In this document: positions 25,435-35,572 of the stretch, one piece after another
Layout of the letters: each line of letters begins with the position of its first letter
Position numbering within the stretch: position 1 is the stretch's first letter
NCBI GenBank assembly: GCA_900470965.1
Contig: UCCS01000004.1
Span: 1-64,000, forward strand
Reading direction: 5' to 3'
Source of the DNA: Hyphomicrobiales bacterium
GTDB lineage: Bacteria > Pseudomonadota > Alphaproteobacteria > Rhizobiales > Rhizobiaceae
DNA: 64,000 nucleotides
The notes under the pieces: model-generated
Told to the model about the DNA's origin: nothing
Seen by the model: only the letters and a program-made list of their open reading frames with translations
Database searches by the model: none
Position numbers and translations under genes: made by a program

Positions 25435-26532
25435 TCAGACGCCAGCCGCAACGCGCCGATCTTCTTCCGGCAGCCAGGAACGATAGAGCGGATGATCGGC
25501 CGTGATCGGCATCGGCGTCGGCTGGCCGGTACGCTGCGAATAATAGGCGGCTGTTACGAGCTCCAGCGAATTGCGCGCGTCCTGCAGGGTGACTGGCGGA
25601 TCGTTGCTCTCCATAAGTGCCTGATGGAACAGCTCGAACTGCCGTGTATAACCGTCTTCCTTGGCTTCGTAGCCGGCAAGCGCTGCGTCGATGCGGGCCT
25701 GATGTTCCTCGGTCCCAGCGATGAAGGTCCAGGGATCGCGACCCATCGTGTAGGGTTCCAGAATGCTTTCGGCGACGAGATCGCTGAAGCAGAAGCGCAG
25801 TCTGGAGATCTCCTTGCGTGAGCCGAGCGTCATGGAGAGCGTGGCGAGGGAGCCGTTCTGCATCTTCACCGATAGCGCGGCGGTATCTTCCACCTCGATC
25901 GGATTGACCAGCGTCGCGCCATAGGAAAACACCTCGGCGCATGGGCCGTGTACATAGTTCAGCATGTCATGGGCATGGATCGCATGGCCGAGCAGGCCGC
26001 CGCCGAGTTCCGTCGCCCACTTGCCGCGCCACGGCACGGCATAATAGTCCGGCCCGCGCCACCAATGCGTTTCGATGGTGGTGAGGAACGGCTTGCCGGC
26101 CAGGCCGCGCTCGATCAACAGCTTCAGCTTCTGCAGGCCGCTGCCGTAACGATACTGGAAGATCGGCATCAGCTTGCGGCCGTTCGAACGCGCCAGGATG
26201 CGCGCCATCTCGTCCACTTCGGCGATGGAACCGAAGAGCGGCTTTTCGCATATCACGTGCTTGCCGCTTTCGATTGCCTTTTTGCAAAGCTCGAAATGTG
26301 AGCTCGGCGGCGTGGCGATATCGATGATATCGAGATCGTCGCGTGTGAAGAGCGAATCCGTATCCTGGGTATATTCAGGAATTTTGTGCTCCTCACAGAG
26401 CGGCTGGCCGCGATCCGCGTCGAGAGAGCAGAGAACGGGAACCTCGAAAAGATCGCGGTTCCAGCCGAAGCCTGTCAGATGCCGTTCTGCAATGCCCGCG
26501 CCGATGACGCCCACGCGCAGTTTCCGTGTCAT
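25435..26532 (-). CDS. Gfo/Idh/MocA-family oxidoreductase
   Basis: 365 residues with an N-terminal Rossmann domain (GVIGAGIAERHLTGFG) and the family segment GKHVICEKPLFGSIAEVD near residue 95, whose lysine is catalytic. The C-terminal alpha/beta domain includes ELGGGLLGHAIHAHDML. Members oxidise or reduce sugars, inositols or their derivatives with NAD(P). GAGGAAAACATC precedes ATG 26532. Same operon as a second member of the family upstream and the VOC protein downstream. Confidence 0.88.
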   Translation of the reverse strand: MTRKLRVGVIGAGIAERHLTGFGWNRDLFEVPVLCSLDADRGQPLCEEHKIPEYTQDTDSLFTRDDLDIIDIATPPSSHFELCKKAIESGKHVICEKPLFGSIAEVDEMARILARSNGRKLMPIFQYRYGSGLQKLKLLIERGLAGKPFLTTIETHWWRGPDYYAVPWRGKWATELGGGLLGHAIHAHDMLNYVHGPCAEVFSYGATLVNPIEVEDTAALSVKMQNGSLATLSMTLGSRKEISRLRFCFSDLVAESILEPYTMGRDPWTFIAGTEEHQARIDAALAGYEAKEDGYTRQFELFHQALMESNDPPVTLQDARNSLELVTAAYYSQRTGQPTPMPITADHPLYRSWLPEEDRRVAAGV

Positions 26533-26542
26533 GATGTTTTCC

Positions 26543-27553
26543 TCAGCGGGTGCCGATGCGGGCGGCCTTGGTCTGTGCTTCGATTGAAAGGCGGCAGACC
26601 TCATAAACGTGGTTCTGCGTCATCGCCGTTTCGGTGCGGTCGCTTACATCGGCGGCAAAGGCATCAAAATAATCGAGCTTCTCGCCGCTGCAATCGATAT
26701 GCGTCATCTCCTTGCCGTTGACGAGGAAGAGATGATCCTTGCCGGGCCGGCCGGCGATATCGATATATTTGCGCAGCTCGATATAACCTTCGGTGCCGAG
26801 AATGGTCAGGCGTCCGTCGCCCCAGGTGGGCAGCGCCTCCGGCGTGAACCAGTCGACGCGGACATAACCGCTTGCCTTGTCGGAACGCAGCAGCACTTCG
26901 CCGAAATCCTGGAAATCAGGTTTTTCCGGCATGCCGAAATTACCAACGGAGCTTGCGACCACCTCACCCGTCGTCGAGCCGGTGTAGAACAGGAACTGAT
27001 CAACCTGATGCGAAGCGATATCGACGATGATGCCGCCGAAGGCTTCCGGATCGAAGAACCAGTCCGGCCGTGTCGGCAGCTGCAAGCGGTGCGGCCCCAT
27101 GCCGAGCGTCTGGATGACCTTGCCGATCGCCCCTTCCTTCACCAGCTTGCCGGCCTTGACGGCGGAGCGCACGCAATGGCGCTCGGAAAAGCAGATGGAG
27201 AAGATCTTGCCGGTCTCGGCAACAGTACGTTTGACCTCTTCCAGCTGGGCAAAGGTCGTGACACCCGGCTTGTCGGTCATCACATCCTTGCCAGCCTTCA
27301 TGGCGCGGATGGCAAGGCCAGCGCGGTCGCGCGGAATGGCGGCAATGCAGATGACGTCGATCGAGGGATCGGCGAAGATCTTCTCGCGATCGATCTGAGG
27401 CGCATCCGGATAGGTCTTCTCGAACATTTCGCGGATTGCAGGCACAGTCGTTTGCGGGCAATAGCCGACGAATTCGGCACCCGCGGCCAGCAGTCCCTTC
27501 ACATGATCGAACGTGTGCCCATGGTCGATCCCGACGACGGCAAATCTCAGCAT
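26543..27553 (-). CDS. Gfo/Idh/MocA-family oxidoreductase
   Basis: 336 residues. The N-terminus VVGIDHGHTFDHVKGLLAAG departs from the usual glycine-rich GxGxxG motif, and the catalytic segment is GKDVMTDKPGVTTFAQLEEV near residue 92. The C-terminal domain contains FGGIIVDIASHQVDQFLFYTG. It may use its cofactor in an atypical way. It is the first gene of a three-gene operon, with GGGAGGAAATACTGCG before the ATG. The substrate is unknown; a sugar or cyclitol derivative is the usual choice for the family. Confidence 0.85.
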   Translation of the reverse strand: MLRFAVVGIDHGHTFDHVKGLLAAGAEFVGYCPQTTVPAIREMFEKTYPDAPQIDREKIFADPSIDVICIAAIPRDRAGLAIRAMKAGKDVMTDKPGVTTFAQLEEVKRTVAETGKIFSICFSERHCVRSAVKAGKLVKEGAIGKVIQTLGMGPHRLQLPTRPDWFFDPEAFGGIIVDIASHQVDQFLFYTGSTTGEVVASSVGNFGMPEKPDFQDFGEVLLRSDKASGYVRVDWFTPEALPTWGDGRLTILGTEGYIELRKYIDIAGRPGKDHLFLVNGKEMTHIDCSGEKLDYFDAFAADVSDRTETAMTQNHVYEVCRLSIEAQTKAARIGTR

Positions 27554-27921
27554 CGCAGTATTTCCTCCCGCGAAATTTCCGGAATCGGCAGCCGCCGACC
27601 CTTCTCAATAGTGCAAAACAGACAGCGAAAGCGAGGCCCTGTCAAGGCAAGATCAGCGGCAAAACTCTTTTGCCGCATTGGTAAATATATGAAATAGAAC
27701 GGTTATTTTGTATCTAAATAGTTATAAGTTATGATGAAATGCCGCTTGGGTGCTCCATTGCGTTGCGGGCGCAAGCCGCCGATGCGAACCGCTTTTCGCC
27801 CGCTGAGACTTGCTCTTGCCCGATGAATATGCTCGATTTTCGCAAGCCGTCGGGTAGGAGGACGGCAGCTATCCCTTTCTGCAGGAGCGCTCCCCGCTCC
27901 GCCCTGTGACGGAAGATCACC
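27554..27921. other. Divergent intergenic region
   Basis: About 368 bases between two outward-facing genes. The middle (about 27680-27740) is AT-rich and should hold the promoters for both sides. No small gene with a credible ribosome site was found. Confidence 0.5.
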
Positions 27922-29082
27922 ATGTCCCATTCTCCCCTCGATGCGACCGCTTCGGGCGGCCTGTTTGTCGGCCGCGCCTGGAATCCTAATGTTGTCGGAC
28001 CGAGCGTCGTGACGCTTCGCGACGGCGCACTTGTCGATATCACCTCCCCCGAAGCGCCGACGCTGAGCGCGCTGCTGGAACGAGCCGATGCCGCAGAGTT
28101 CGTCCGGGCCGCCGCCGGTAAAACGCTCGGCACGCTGGAAGCGATCGCCGCCAACAGCACCGGCAAGCCGGATGCGAGCAAGGCTTATCTTCTGGCGCCG
28201 GCCGACCTGCAGGCGATCAAGGCCTGCGGCGTAACATTCGCACAGTCGATGATCGAACGCGTCATCGAGGAGAAGGCGGCCGGTAACCCGGATCGCGCCG
28301 CCTCGATCCGCGAGCGCGTCAGCACGCTGATCGGCGGCAGCCTGACCAACATCAAGGCCGGCTCGCCCGAAGCTGCCAAGGTGAAGCAGGCGCTGATCGA
28401 GGAAGGCATCTGGTCGCAATATCTCGAAGTCGGCATCGGCCCGGATGCCGAAGTCTTCACCAAGTCTCCGGTGCTCTCTTCCGTCGGCTGGGGTTCCGAC
28501 GTCGGTCTTCATCCGATCTCGACCTGGAACAATCCGGAGCCGGAAATCGTGCTGGCGGTCAATAGCCGCGGCGAGATAAAGGGTGCGACACTCGGCAATG
28601 ACGTGAACCTGCGTGACGTCGAAGGCCGCTCCGCGCTGCTGCTCGGCAAGGCGAAAGATAACAACGCCTCTTGCTCGATCGGACCTTTCATTCGACTGTT
28701 TGACGCGAGCTACAGTCTCGACGACGTGCGCAAGGCCGAGCTCGACCTCAAGGTCACCGGCCAGGACGGTTTCGTGCTGCACGGCAAGAGCTCCATGTCA
28801 CAGATCAGCCGCGACCCGACCGATCTCGTCAAGCAGACAGTCGGCGCCCACCATCAATACCCTGACGGATTCATGCTGTTCCTCGGCACGCTCTTTGCAC
28901 CGACACAGGACCGCGATACGAAGAACCAGGGCTTCACCCACAAGATCGGCGACGTCGTGGAAATCTCGTCCGCCGGTCTCGGCGCATTGGTCAATACGGT
29001 CAGGCTGTCGACCGAATGCCCCCCCTGGACCTTCGGCATCTCGGCGCTGATGAGCAACCTCGCAAAGCGTGGATTGCTCTGA
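27922..29082 (+). CDS. Fumarylacetoacetate hydrolase-family protein
   Basis: 386 residues. The C-terminal FAH domain holds acidic metal-site residues in NNPEPEIVLAVNSRGEIKGATLGNDVNLRDVEG (residues ~197-228), followed by SCSIGPFI. The N-terminal ~110 residues are an extra domain found in a longer subfamily (LLAPADLQAIKACGVTFAQS). Members hydrolyse or decarboxylate 2-oxoacid derivatives in sugar or aromatic breakdown. The stop lies one base from the stop of the convergent methylmalonyl-CoA mutase gene. The substrate is not known. Confidence 0.85.
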   Translation: MSHSPLDATASGGLFVGRAWNPNVVGPSVVTLRDGALVDITSPEAPTLSALLERADAAEFVRAAAGKTLGTLEAIAANSTGKPDASKAYLLAPADLQAIKACGVTFAQSMIERVIEEKAAGNPDRAASIRERVSTLIGGSLTNIKAGSPEAAKVKQALIEEGIWSQYLEVGIGPDAEVFTKSPVLSSVGWGSDVGLHPISTWNNPEPEIVLAVNSRGEIKGATLGNDVNLRDVEGRSALLLGKAKDNNASCSIGPFIRLFDASYSLDDVRKAELDLKVTGQDGFVLHGKSSMSQISRDPTDLVKQTVGAHHQYPDGFMLFLGTLFAPTQDRDTKNQGFTHKIGDVVEISSAGLGALVNTVRLSTECPPWTFGISALMSNLAKRGLL

Positions 29083-29083
29083 A

Positions 29084-31219
29084 CTACTGGTTTCGCCTGA
29101 TACCCTGCAAGAGGTCGAGAACGGAGTTCGCGGCCTCAAGCACATTGGTACCCGGACCGAACACGGCGGCAACGCCGTGTTCGTGCAGGAATTCATAATC
29201 CTGCCGGGGAATGACGCCGCCGCAGACAACGATGATATCGCCGCCGCCCTGCTCCTTCAGCCGGTCGATAAGCTGCGGCAGCAGCGTTCGGTGACCGGCC
29301 GCCAGCGACGAGACGCCGATGACATTGACCTTCTCGCCGATCGCCATGCCGGCCGCCTCCTCCGGCGTCTGGAACAGCGGGCCTGCGAGAACGTCGAAAC
29401 CAACATCGCCGAAAGCCGAGGCGATGACCTTGGCGCCGCGGTCATGCCCATCCTGTCCGAGCTTGGCGACCATGATCTTCGGCTTGCGGCCCATCGCCTC
29501 GGTCACTTCAGCCATGCGGGCTTTCAGAACATCCAGCTCCGGCTCATCGCGATAGGCGGTTCCATAGACGCCGCGGATGACCTTGGGTGTCGCGAAATGA
29601 TCGCCAAAAACGTCGCGCATCGCATCCGAGATTTCGCCAACGGTGGCACGCGCCCGCGCTGCTTCGACGGCGGCTGCAAGCAGATTGCCGTTGCCGCTGC
29701 GGGCAATCTCCAGAAGTGCTGTTAGCGCCTCCTTGACCTTCACGCTATCACGACGGCGCTTGGTCTCCTCGATGCGGCGGATCTGCGCGGCACGCACCGC
29801 GCTGTTGTCGATTTCGAGAATGTCGATCGGCTGTTCGGCCTCCAGCCGGTATTTGTTGACGCCGACAATGACCTCATCGCCCTTGTCGACGGCGGCCTGA
29901 CGGCGGGCGGCGGCTTCCTCGATCAGCCGTTTCGGCAAGCCTTCATTGACGGCCTTCGTCATGCCGCCGAGCGCCTCGACCTCTTCGATCAGCGCCCAGG
30001 CCTTGTCAGCCAGTTCCTTCGTCAGGCTCTCGACATAATAGGAGCCGGCGAGCGGGTCGACGACGTTGGTAACGCCGGTCTCGTGCTGCAGAATGAGCTG
30101 CGTGTTGCGGGCAATGCGAGCGGAAAACTCCGTCGGCAGCGCGATCGCCTCATCGAAGGAATTGGTGTGCAGCGACTGCGTACCGCCGAGCACGGCCGAC
30201 ATGGCTTCGAAGGCGGTGCGGATGATGTTGTTATAAGGATCCTGCTCCTGCAGCGAGACCCCCGATGTCTGGCAGTGGGTGCGCAGCATCAGCGAAGACG
30301 CTTTCTTCGGCTGGAACTCCTCCATGATGCGGGTCCAGAGCAGGCGGGCGGCGCGAAGCTTGGCCGCCTCCATGAAAAAGTTCATGCCGATCGCGAAGAA
30401 GAAGGAGAGCCGGCCGGCGAAATCATCAACATTCAGCCCCTTGGCGATCGCCGCGCGCACATATTCGCGCCCGTCGGCGAGGGTGAAGGCAAGCTCCTGC
30501 ACCAACGTCGCGCCGGCCTCCTGCATGTGATAGCCGGAGATCGAGATGGAATTGAATTTCGGCATCTCCTTCGCCGTATATTCGATGATATCGGCGACGA
30601 TGCGCATCGAGGGTTCCGGTGGGTAGATATAGGTGTTGCGGACCATGAACTCCTTGAGAATGTCGTTCTGGATGGTCCCGGAAAGCTCCGCCTTCGAAAC
30701 ACCCTGCTCCTCGCCGGCGACGATGAAATTCGCCAGAATCGGTATGACCGCGCCATTCATGGTCATGGAAACGGACATGTCCTGCAGCGGAATGCCGTCG
30801 AAGAGGATCTTCATGTCCTCGACACTGTCGATCGCCACGCCCGCCTTGCCGACATCGCCGACGACGCGGGGATGATCGCTGTCATAGCCGCGATGAGTGG
30901 CAAGATCGAAGGCGACGGAGAGACCCTTCTGGCCCGCAGCAAGGTTACGACGATAGAAGGCGTTGGATTCCTCGGCGGTCGAAAAGCCGGCATATTGCCG
31001 GATCGTCCAGGGCCGGCCGGCATACATGGTGGCGCGCGGACCGCGCGTGAAAGGCGCAAAGCCCGGCAGGCTGTCCGCATCCGTGCCGTTCAGATCGGCA
31101 GCCGTGTAGAGCGGTTTGACGTCGATGCCTTCGGGCGTGTGCCAGGTCAGCGTGTCCGGTGCTGCGCCCAACTCCTTTTCCGCCAGCGCCTCCCAGTCCG
31201 ACAGCGTCTTCTTCGTCAT
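29084..31219 (-). CDS. scpA: Methylmalonyl-CoA mutase, large single-chain form
   Basis: 711 residues. The N-terminal TIM-barrel domain includes [20 protein letters not shown], a substrate-binding segment, and [19 protein letters not shown]. The C-terminal cobalamin-binding domain contains [18 protein letters not shown] near residue 590, where the histidine replaces the lower axial ligand of B12. It interconverts (R)-methylmalonyl-CoA and succinyl-CoA in propionate metabolism. GGAGGATGAT precedes ATG 31219. The ScpA/BhbA-type homodimer needs no small subunit. No B12 riboswitch was evident in the short gap upstream. Confidence 0.95.
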   Translation of the reverse strand: MTKKTLSDWEALAEKELGAAPDTLTWHTPEGIDVKPLYTAADLNGTDADSLPGFAPFTRGPRATMYAGRPWTIRQYAGFSTAEESNAFYRRNLAAGQKGLSVAFDLATHRGYDSDHPRVVGDVGKAGVAIDSVEDMKILFDGIPLQDMSVSMTMNGAVIPILANFIVAGEEQGVSKAELSGTIQNDILKEFMVRNTYIYPPEPSMRIVADIIEYTAKEMPKFNSISISGYHMQEAGATLVQELAFTLADGREYVRAAIAKGLNVDDFAGRLSFFFAIGMNFFMEAAKLRAARLLWTRIMEEFQPKKASSLMLRTHCQTSGVSLQEQDPYNNIIRTAFEAMSAVLGGTQSLHTNSFDEAIALPTEFSARIARNTQLILQHETGVTNVVDPLAGSYYVESLTKELADKAWALIEEVEALGGMTKAVNEGLPKRLIEEAAARRQAAVDKGDEVIVGVNKYRLEAEQPIDILEIDNSAVRAAQIRRIEETKRRRDSVKVKEALTALLEIARSGNGNLLAAAVEAARARATVGEISDAMRDVFGDHFATPKVIRGVYGTAYRDEPELDVLKARMAEVTEAMGRKPKIMVAKLGQDGHDRGAKVIASAFGDVGFDVLAGPLFQTPEEAAGMAIGEKVNVIGVSSLAAGHRTLLPQLIDRLKEQGGGDIIVVCGGVIPRQDYEFLHEHGVAAVFGPGTNVLEAANSVLDLLQGIRRNQ

Positions 31220-31318
31220 ATCATCCTCCGCATCGTCTGCGCGCCACGCTACCACCATGCGGTGACGCCGCGCGATACAGCCTTAGGATAATTTCATCGG
31301 CAAGGCGATGATAGACGT

Positions 31319-32149
31319 TCAGCGATGCGCGGCCCAGGGCACAAACAACCGTTCGATCAACCGCGCCAGGATATCCAGCAGGAAGGCAATCGCGGCAATG
31401 ACGATGATCCCGCCAATGACGATATCGGTCACGAGGAACTGCGCCGCAGACTGGATCATAAAGCCGAGGCCTTGGCTTGCCGCAACGAGCTCGGCCGCGA
31501 CCAGCGTCGACCAGCCGGCGCCGAGCGCAATGCGCGTCCCCGTCAGGATCGACGGAATGGCGCCTGGAAGAATGACATGCAGCAGCACCTGCAGCCGGCT
31601 CGCCCCGAAGGAGCGGGCAGCGTTGACGAAATCGCCCGGCGCGGATTTGACGCCTGACGCCGTCGACAGGATGATCGGTGGCAGCATCGCGAGCGAGATG
31701 ACGGTGACCTTCGACGCCTCGCCGATGCCGACCCAGATGATGATCAGCGGTAGATAGGCCAGCGGCGGCAGGGGCCGCAGGAATTCGACGATCGGATCAA
31801 GGATGCCCTTGCCGATACGGCTCGTGGCGATCGCTAGGCCTGCCGGCACACCGATGATGAGCGAGACGGCGAGCGCTGCAAAGATGCGCAGCAGGCTTGC
31901 GAGCGTATGTTCGGCAAGCGTGGAATCGACGAAGCCGTTGACCGCGACATTGGCAAGCGATTTCGCTATGACGAGCGGCGACGGGAGGAAGACCGGCGAG
32001 ACGGCACCATAGGCCGAAGCAAGGCTCCAGCCGGCAATAATGACCGCTATTGTTACAAGCGAGATCGGCAGCGTGCCGCGGCGTTTCGGCCGCGCCTCTA
32101 CCGGTCGATCCGACACTGCTGTCGTAAGTGCTTCCGCCTCGACGCTCAT
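31319..32149 (-). CDS. ABC transporter permease, TauC/SsuC type
   Basis: 276 residues with six membrane spans and the coupling loop DFVNAARSFGASRLQVLLHV near residues 170-189. The C-terminal segment LVAASQGLGFMIQSAAQFLVTD is typical of taurine and alkanesulfonate permeases. It is the last gene of a binding-protein, ATPase, permease operon and overlaps the ATPase stop by four bases. It would import an organic sulfonate through the inner membrane. Confidence 0.88.
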   Translation of the reverse strand: MSVEAEALTTAVSDRPVEARPKRRGTLPISLVTIAVIIAGWSLASAYGAVSPVFLPSPLVIAKSLANVAVNGFVDSTLAEHTLASLLRIFAALAVSLIIGVPAGLAIATSRIGKGILDPIVEFLRPLPPLAYLPLIIIWVGIGEASKVTVISLAMLPPIILSTASGVKSAPGDFVNAARSFGASRLQVLLHVILPGAIPSILTGTRIALGAGWSTLVAAELVAASQGLGFMIQSAAQFLVTDIVIGGIIVIAAIAFLLDILARLIERLFVPWAAHR

Positions 32150-32940
32150 GCGGCAATCTCCTCTTCATCCGCGTGGATGAGTGCGGTCAGTTCGTCATGC
32201 AGATGTTTGAACGCAGTAAGCGCCTTGATCTCCTTGACGCTTCTGCCTTCGAGCAACGCCTTGCCAAACTCGGTCTTGATGTCGGCGACGATACGGCCGG
32301 AATTGGGCGCCAGCACGATGATGCGTGTTGCAAGCAACAGAGCCTCGTCAATGCTGTGGGTGATCAGCAGGGCACCCGTTTTGCTTTCTGCCCAGACATC
32401 CAGCAGGAATTTCTGCATGCGGCTGCGTGTCAGCGCGTCGAGCGCACCGAGTGGTTCATCAAGCAACAGGAAGCGAGGGCCGGAGGCGAGCGCGCGAGCG
32501 ATGCCGACGCGTTGGCGCATGCCGCCTGAGAGTTCCCAGATATTCTTGTGACCCGCGCCATCGAGCCCGACTTTCACCAGCAGTTCCTCCGCGCGGCGCT
32601 GTCTCTCGCCTTTCGGGATGCCCTGAAGCTTCAGCGGAAAGGCCACATTGCCGGCTGCGGTCAGCCAGGGATAGAGCGCGTCGTCCTGAAACACCACGGC
32701 CCGGTCTACGCCTGGCCCGTCGATCTCTTTGCCGTCGACCAGCACGCGCCCCTCGCTCGGCTCAGTGAAACCTGCAGCAATATTGAGAAGACTGGTCTTG
32801 CCGGAACCGGAACGGCCAATGACAACCACGAATTCGTCCGAAGTGATATGCAGGTTGACGCCATCGAGCACACGTCTCTTCCGACGACTGCCTGCCTCGG
32901 CATAATCGAGCGACAGGGACTGTAGTGAAAGTATGCTCAT
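32146..32940 (-). CDS. ABC transporter ATP-binding protein, TauB/SsuB type
   Basis: 264 residues. Walker A is GRSGSGKTSLLNIAAGF near residues 44-60, the Q-loop VFQDDALYPWL, the signature LSGGMRQRVGIARALA and Walker B FLLLDEPLGALD. The 'LYPWL..aGNVAFPL' context is typical of taurine/sulfonate/nitrate ATPases. ATG 32940 was chosen; a longer frame lacks a ribosome site. It lies 65 bases after the binding protein gene. Confidence 0.9.
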   Translation of the reverse strand: MSILSLQSLSLDYAEAGSRRKRRVLDGVNLHITSDEFVVVIGRSGSGKTSLLNIAAGFTEPSEGRVLVDGKEIDGPGVDRAVVFQDDALYPWLTAAGNVAFPLKLQGIPKGERQRRAEELLVKVGLDGAGHKNIWELSGGMRQRVGIARALASGPRFLLLDEPLGALDALTRSRMQKFLLDVWAESKTGALLITHSIDEALLLATRIIVLAPNSGRIVADIKTEFGKALLEGRSVKEIKALTAFKHLHDELTALIHADEEEIAA

Positions 32941-33005
32941 ATGGGCATCACCTGTTTGAGAAAAAACCGGCGCAGCCGAAGCCACGCCGGGGACCCTTGG
33001 GAGGA

Positions 33006-34010
33006 TCAAAGACCTGCCTTGGCTGCTTCCTTGACCCAGCGGTCGGAAACATAGGGGCTGTAGTCCTTCAGAACGCCGGGGATCTTGCCCTGCTCCAGAA
33101 GGAAGGCCGAGGTTTCAGCGACGGCCTTCGTCGTACCGCCACCGAGGAGATCGGCGCTCGCCTGTTCCTTCAGGCTCGGGAAAATGTAGCCCTTGAGAAG
33201 AGCCGGCACTTCATCGGTCTTGGCACCGGTAAGCTTGGCAATCTTTTCGGCCTCCGGTGATTTCGCATTCCAGCTATCCGGATTGGCGAGGTAAGAGGCA
33301 TAAGCCGCACCCGTGACCTTCACGAAGCCCGTGACCACTTCAGGATGGGCCTCGGCAAATTTCTTGCTGACGATCCAGGCGTCAAAGGTCGGGCCGCCCC
33401 ACTTGGCAACATCGGCCGAAGTGGCGAGCACGCTGCCGCTCTTCTTCAGCTGCGCCAGCACCGGGTCCCAGACATAGGCGCCGTCGATATCACCGCGCTC
33501 CCAGGCAGCAGCGATTTCCGGCGGACGCAGGTTGAGGATCTGCACCGACTTCGGATCGACCTTCCAATGCTTCAGCGCCGTCAGCAGGCTGTAATGCGCG
33601 GTCGAAACGAAGGGCGTGGCGATCTTCTTACCCTTCAAATCTTCTGGCTTGGTGATGTTCTTGACGGCGAGCGCTTCGGCGTCGCTTATGAGACCGACGA
33701 CATAGATCGTCTCGATCGGCAGTTCGCGACTGGCAGCAGCGGCAAGCGGCGATGAGCCGACATAACCGATATCGATGGAACCGGAAGCGATGGCGGTGAT
33801 GACATCGGCGCCGCTATCGAATTTCTGCCAGTTGATCTTGGCCTTGGTCTCCTTTTCATAGGTACCGTCGGCCTGCGGCACGCGCGACGGCTCGACGATC
33901 GGCTGGTAGCCGATATTCAGCGTGACGTCGGCAGCGTGGGCCGCATAGGTGGTCAAGGTGAGGACAGCGGCAGCGGCCGTACCCAGAAGGTTGCGTCGGT
34001 TGATTTTCAT
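33006..34010 (-). CDS. tauA: Taurine/sulfonate-type ABC substrate-binding protein
   Basis: 334 residues with a signal peptide (NLLGTAAAAVLTLTTYAAHA) and mature ADVTLNIGYQPIVEPSRVPQ. The segments SGADVITAIASGSIDIGYVGSSPLAAA and LNLRPPEIAAAWERGDIDGAYVWDP match TauA-type receptors. GAGAGGGAT precedes ATG 34010. It is the first gene of its operon. The gene name is given by similarity; alkanesulfonates other than taurine are possible. A shared AT-rich motif lies 62 bases upstream. Confidence 0.8.
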   Translation of the reverse strand: MKINRRNLLGTAAAAVLTLTTYAAHAADVTLNIGYQPIVEPSRVPQADGTYEKETKAKINWQKFDSGADVITAIASGSIDIGYVGSSPLAAAASRELPIETIYVVGLISDAEALAVKNITKPEDLKGKKIATPFVSTAHYSLLTALKHWKVDPKSVQILNLRPPEIAAAWERGDIDGAYVWDPVLAQLKKSGSVLATSADVAKWGGPTFDAWIVSKKFAEAHPEVVTGFVKVTGAAYASYLANPDSWNAKSPEAEKIAKLTGAKTDEVPALLKGYIFPSLKEQASADLLGGGTTKAVAETSAFLLEQGKIPGVLKDYSPYVSDRWVKEAAKAGL

Positions 34011-34071
34011 ATCCCTCTCCAGCAATGTTCAAAATCACTCCACCCTGGAATGTGGTTAGATCATTGTAAAA

Positions 34072-34088
34072 TTCATAGATTTTATAGA
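34072..34088 (-). promoter_or_regulatory. Copy 2 of shared AT-rich 17-bp motif
   Basis: TTCATAGATTTTATAGA, 12 of 17 bases like the metQ copy at 38358. TTCTAT on the minus strand (34095-34090) could be the -10. It also lies 126 bases before the divergent monooxygenase gene, so it might serve both. Confidence 0.35.
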
Positions 34089-34213
34089 GATAGAAAATTC
34101 CCGGAATCGGGCATGCGAGATAATTTGCTTCTAAATAACGAGAGAGAACCGGTGGTTTCCCGATCTGCCCGAAATTCCACCAAATGACCGACTGACATTT
34201 CAGGACAGTATTG

Positions 34214-35569
34214 ATGAAGAAAATGCAGATCTACGCCTTCGACATGAACTGCGTCGGACACATAAATCACGGCATGTGGACGCATCCGCGGGATCGTTCG
34301 GTCAACTATACCGATCTCGATTACTGGGCAGATTTTGCGCGAACGGCCGAACGCGGCAAGCTGGACGGCATTTTTCTCGCCGATATTGTCGGCGTCTATG
34401 ATGTCTATAAGAACAGTCCAGGCCCGGTCATCGAGACGGGCGCGCAAATCCCGGTCAACGATCCGCTAATGCCGATTTCGGCAATGGCCTACGTCACGAA
34501 GCACCTCGGCTTCGGCGTCACCGTCAATACGACCTATGAGCCGCCCTTCCTGCTGGCACGACGCATGTCGACGCTCGATCACCTGACCAAGGGCCGCATC
34601 GGCTGGAATATCGTCACCGGCTATCTCGATAGCGCTGCCCGCAGCATGGGTTTCGACAAGCTGCCGGAGCATGATGCGCGTTACGACGCCGCCGAGGAAT
34701 ATCTCGAAATCCTTTACAAGCTCTGGGAGGGAAGCTGGGACGATGGTGCGGTGCTGCGCGACAGGGCACGCGGCGTCTTTGCGGATGCCGCTAAAGTGCG
34801 GGCGGTCAGCCATCAGGGCCAGTATTACAAGATGGAGGGCATCCATCTCTCGGAGCCCTCGCCGCAGCGCACTCCGCTGCTCTTCCTGGCCGGCGCATCC
34901 GCACGCGGACAGGATTTCGCCGCCCGCCATGCCGAATGCGTCTTCATCGCCGGACCGACGCCGCAATCGGCACGGCCGACCGTCGATGCGCTTCGCGCCA
35001 AGACGCTTGCCAATGGCCGCGGCGCGGATGCGATCAAGATCCTGAGCCTGATTACCGTCGTTGTCGGCAAGACCGAAGCCCAAGCGCAGGAGAAGCTCGA
35101 GGACTATCGCCGGCACGCAAGCATCGAAGCGTCGCTTGCGCATTATTCGGCCTCCGTCGGCGTCGATTTTTCGAAATACGGGCTCGATGACGTGATCGAC
35201 CAGAACTCGACCAACGCCAATCAGTCGGCACTAGCGGCAATCACCAAGCAGGCGGCAAAGCCGGTGACGAAGCGGCAGATCATAGACCAGATGGTGCTCG
35301 GCAGCCGCATGAAGCCGATTGTCGGATCGCCGGAACAGATTGCCGATACCCTGCAGCGCTGGATCGAGGAAGGCGGCATCGACGGCTTCAATCTCGCACG
35401 CACTGTGGCACCTGAGAGCCTTCATGATTTCGTCGATCTCGTCGTGCCTGTGCTGCAGGAGCGCGGCCTGTTCAAGGCCGACTATGTGGAAGGGCCGCTG
35501 CGCCAGAAGCTGTTCGGCGGCAATGGCCGGCTGCCGGCCAGCCACCCCGCCGCACAGTTCAGGCGATAA
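34214..35569 (+). CDS. NtaA/SnaA/DmoA-family FMN-dependent monooxygenase
   Basis: 451 residues. The flavin-dependent fold of the bacterial luciferase superfamily is shown by KLDGIFLADIVGVYDVY, the conserved STLDHLTKGRIGWNIVTGYLDSAARS (residues ~114-139), the EHDARYDAAEEYLEI segment and PLLFLAGASARGQDFAARHAE. The family includes nitrilotriacetate, EDTA and dimethylsulfide monooxygenases, which need a separate FMN reductase. It diverges from a sulfonate importer, and an SsuE-like reductase lies nearby, so an organosulfur substrate is likely. ATG 34214 is preceded by AGGA. Confidence 0.87.
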   Translation: MKKMQIYAFDMNCVGHINHGMWTHPRDRSVNYTDLDYWADFARTAERGKLDGIFLADIVGVYDVYKNSPGPVIETGAQIPVNDPLMPISAMAYVTKHLGFGVTVNTTYEPPFLLARRMSTLDHLTKGRIGWNIVTGYLDSAARSMGFDKLPEHDARYDAAEEYLEILYKLWEGSWDDGAVLRDRARGVFADAAKVRAVSHQGQYYKMEGIHLSEPSPQRTPLLFLAGASARGQDFAARHAECVFIAGPTPQSARPTVDALRAKTLANGRGADAIKILSLITVVVGKTEAQAQEKLEDYRRHASIEASLAHYSASVGVDFSKYGLDDVIDQNSTNANQSALAAITKQAAKPVTKRQIIDQMVLGSRMKPIVGSPEQIADTLQRWIEEGGIDGFNLARTVAPESLHDFVDLVVPVLQERGLFKADYVEGPLRQKLFGGNGRLPASHPAAQFRR

Positions 35570-35572
35570 TTT

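Noticed and set aside
27703..28782. A 359-codon minus-strand frame opposite the FAH-family gene
   Set aside because: Antisense of a clear FAH domain, with no ribosome site and unlike-protein composition.
31220..31318. Cobalamin riboswitch before methylmalonyl-CoA mutase
   Set aside because: The gap is only about 99 bases and shows no B12-box; too short for the element.
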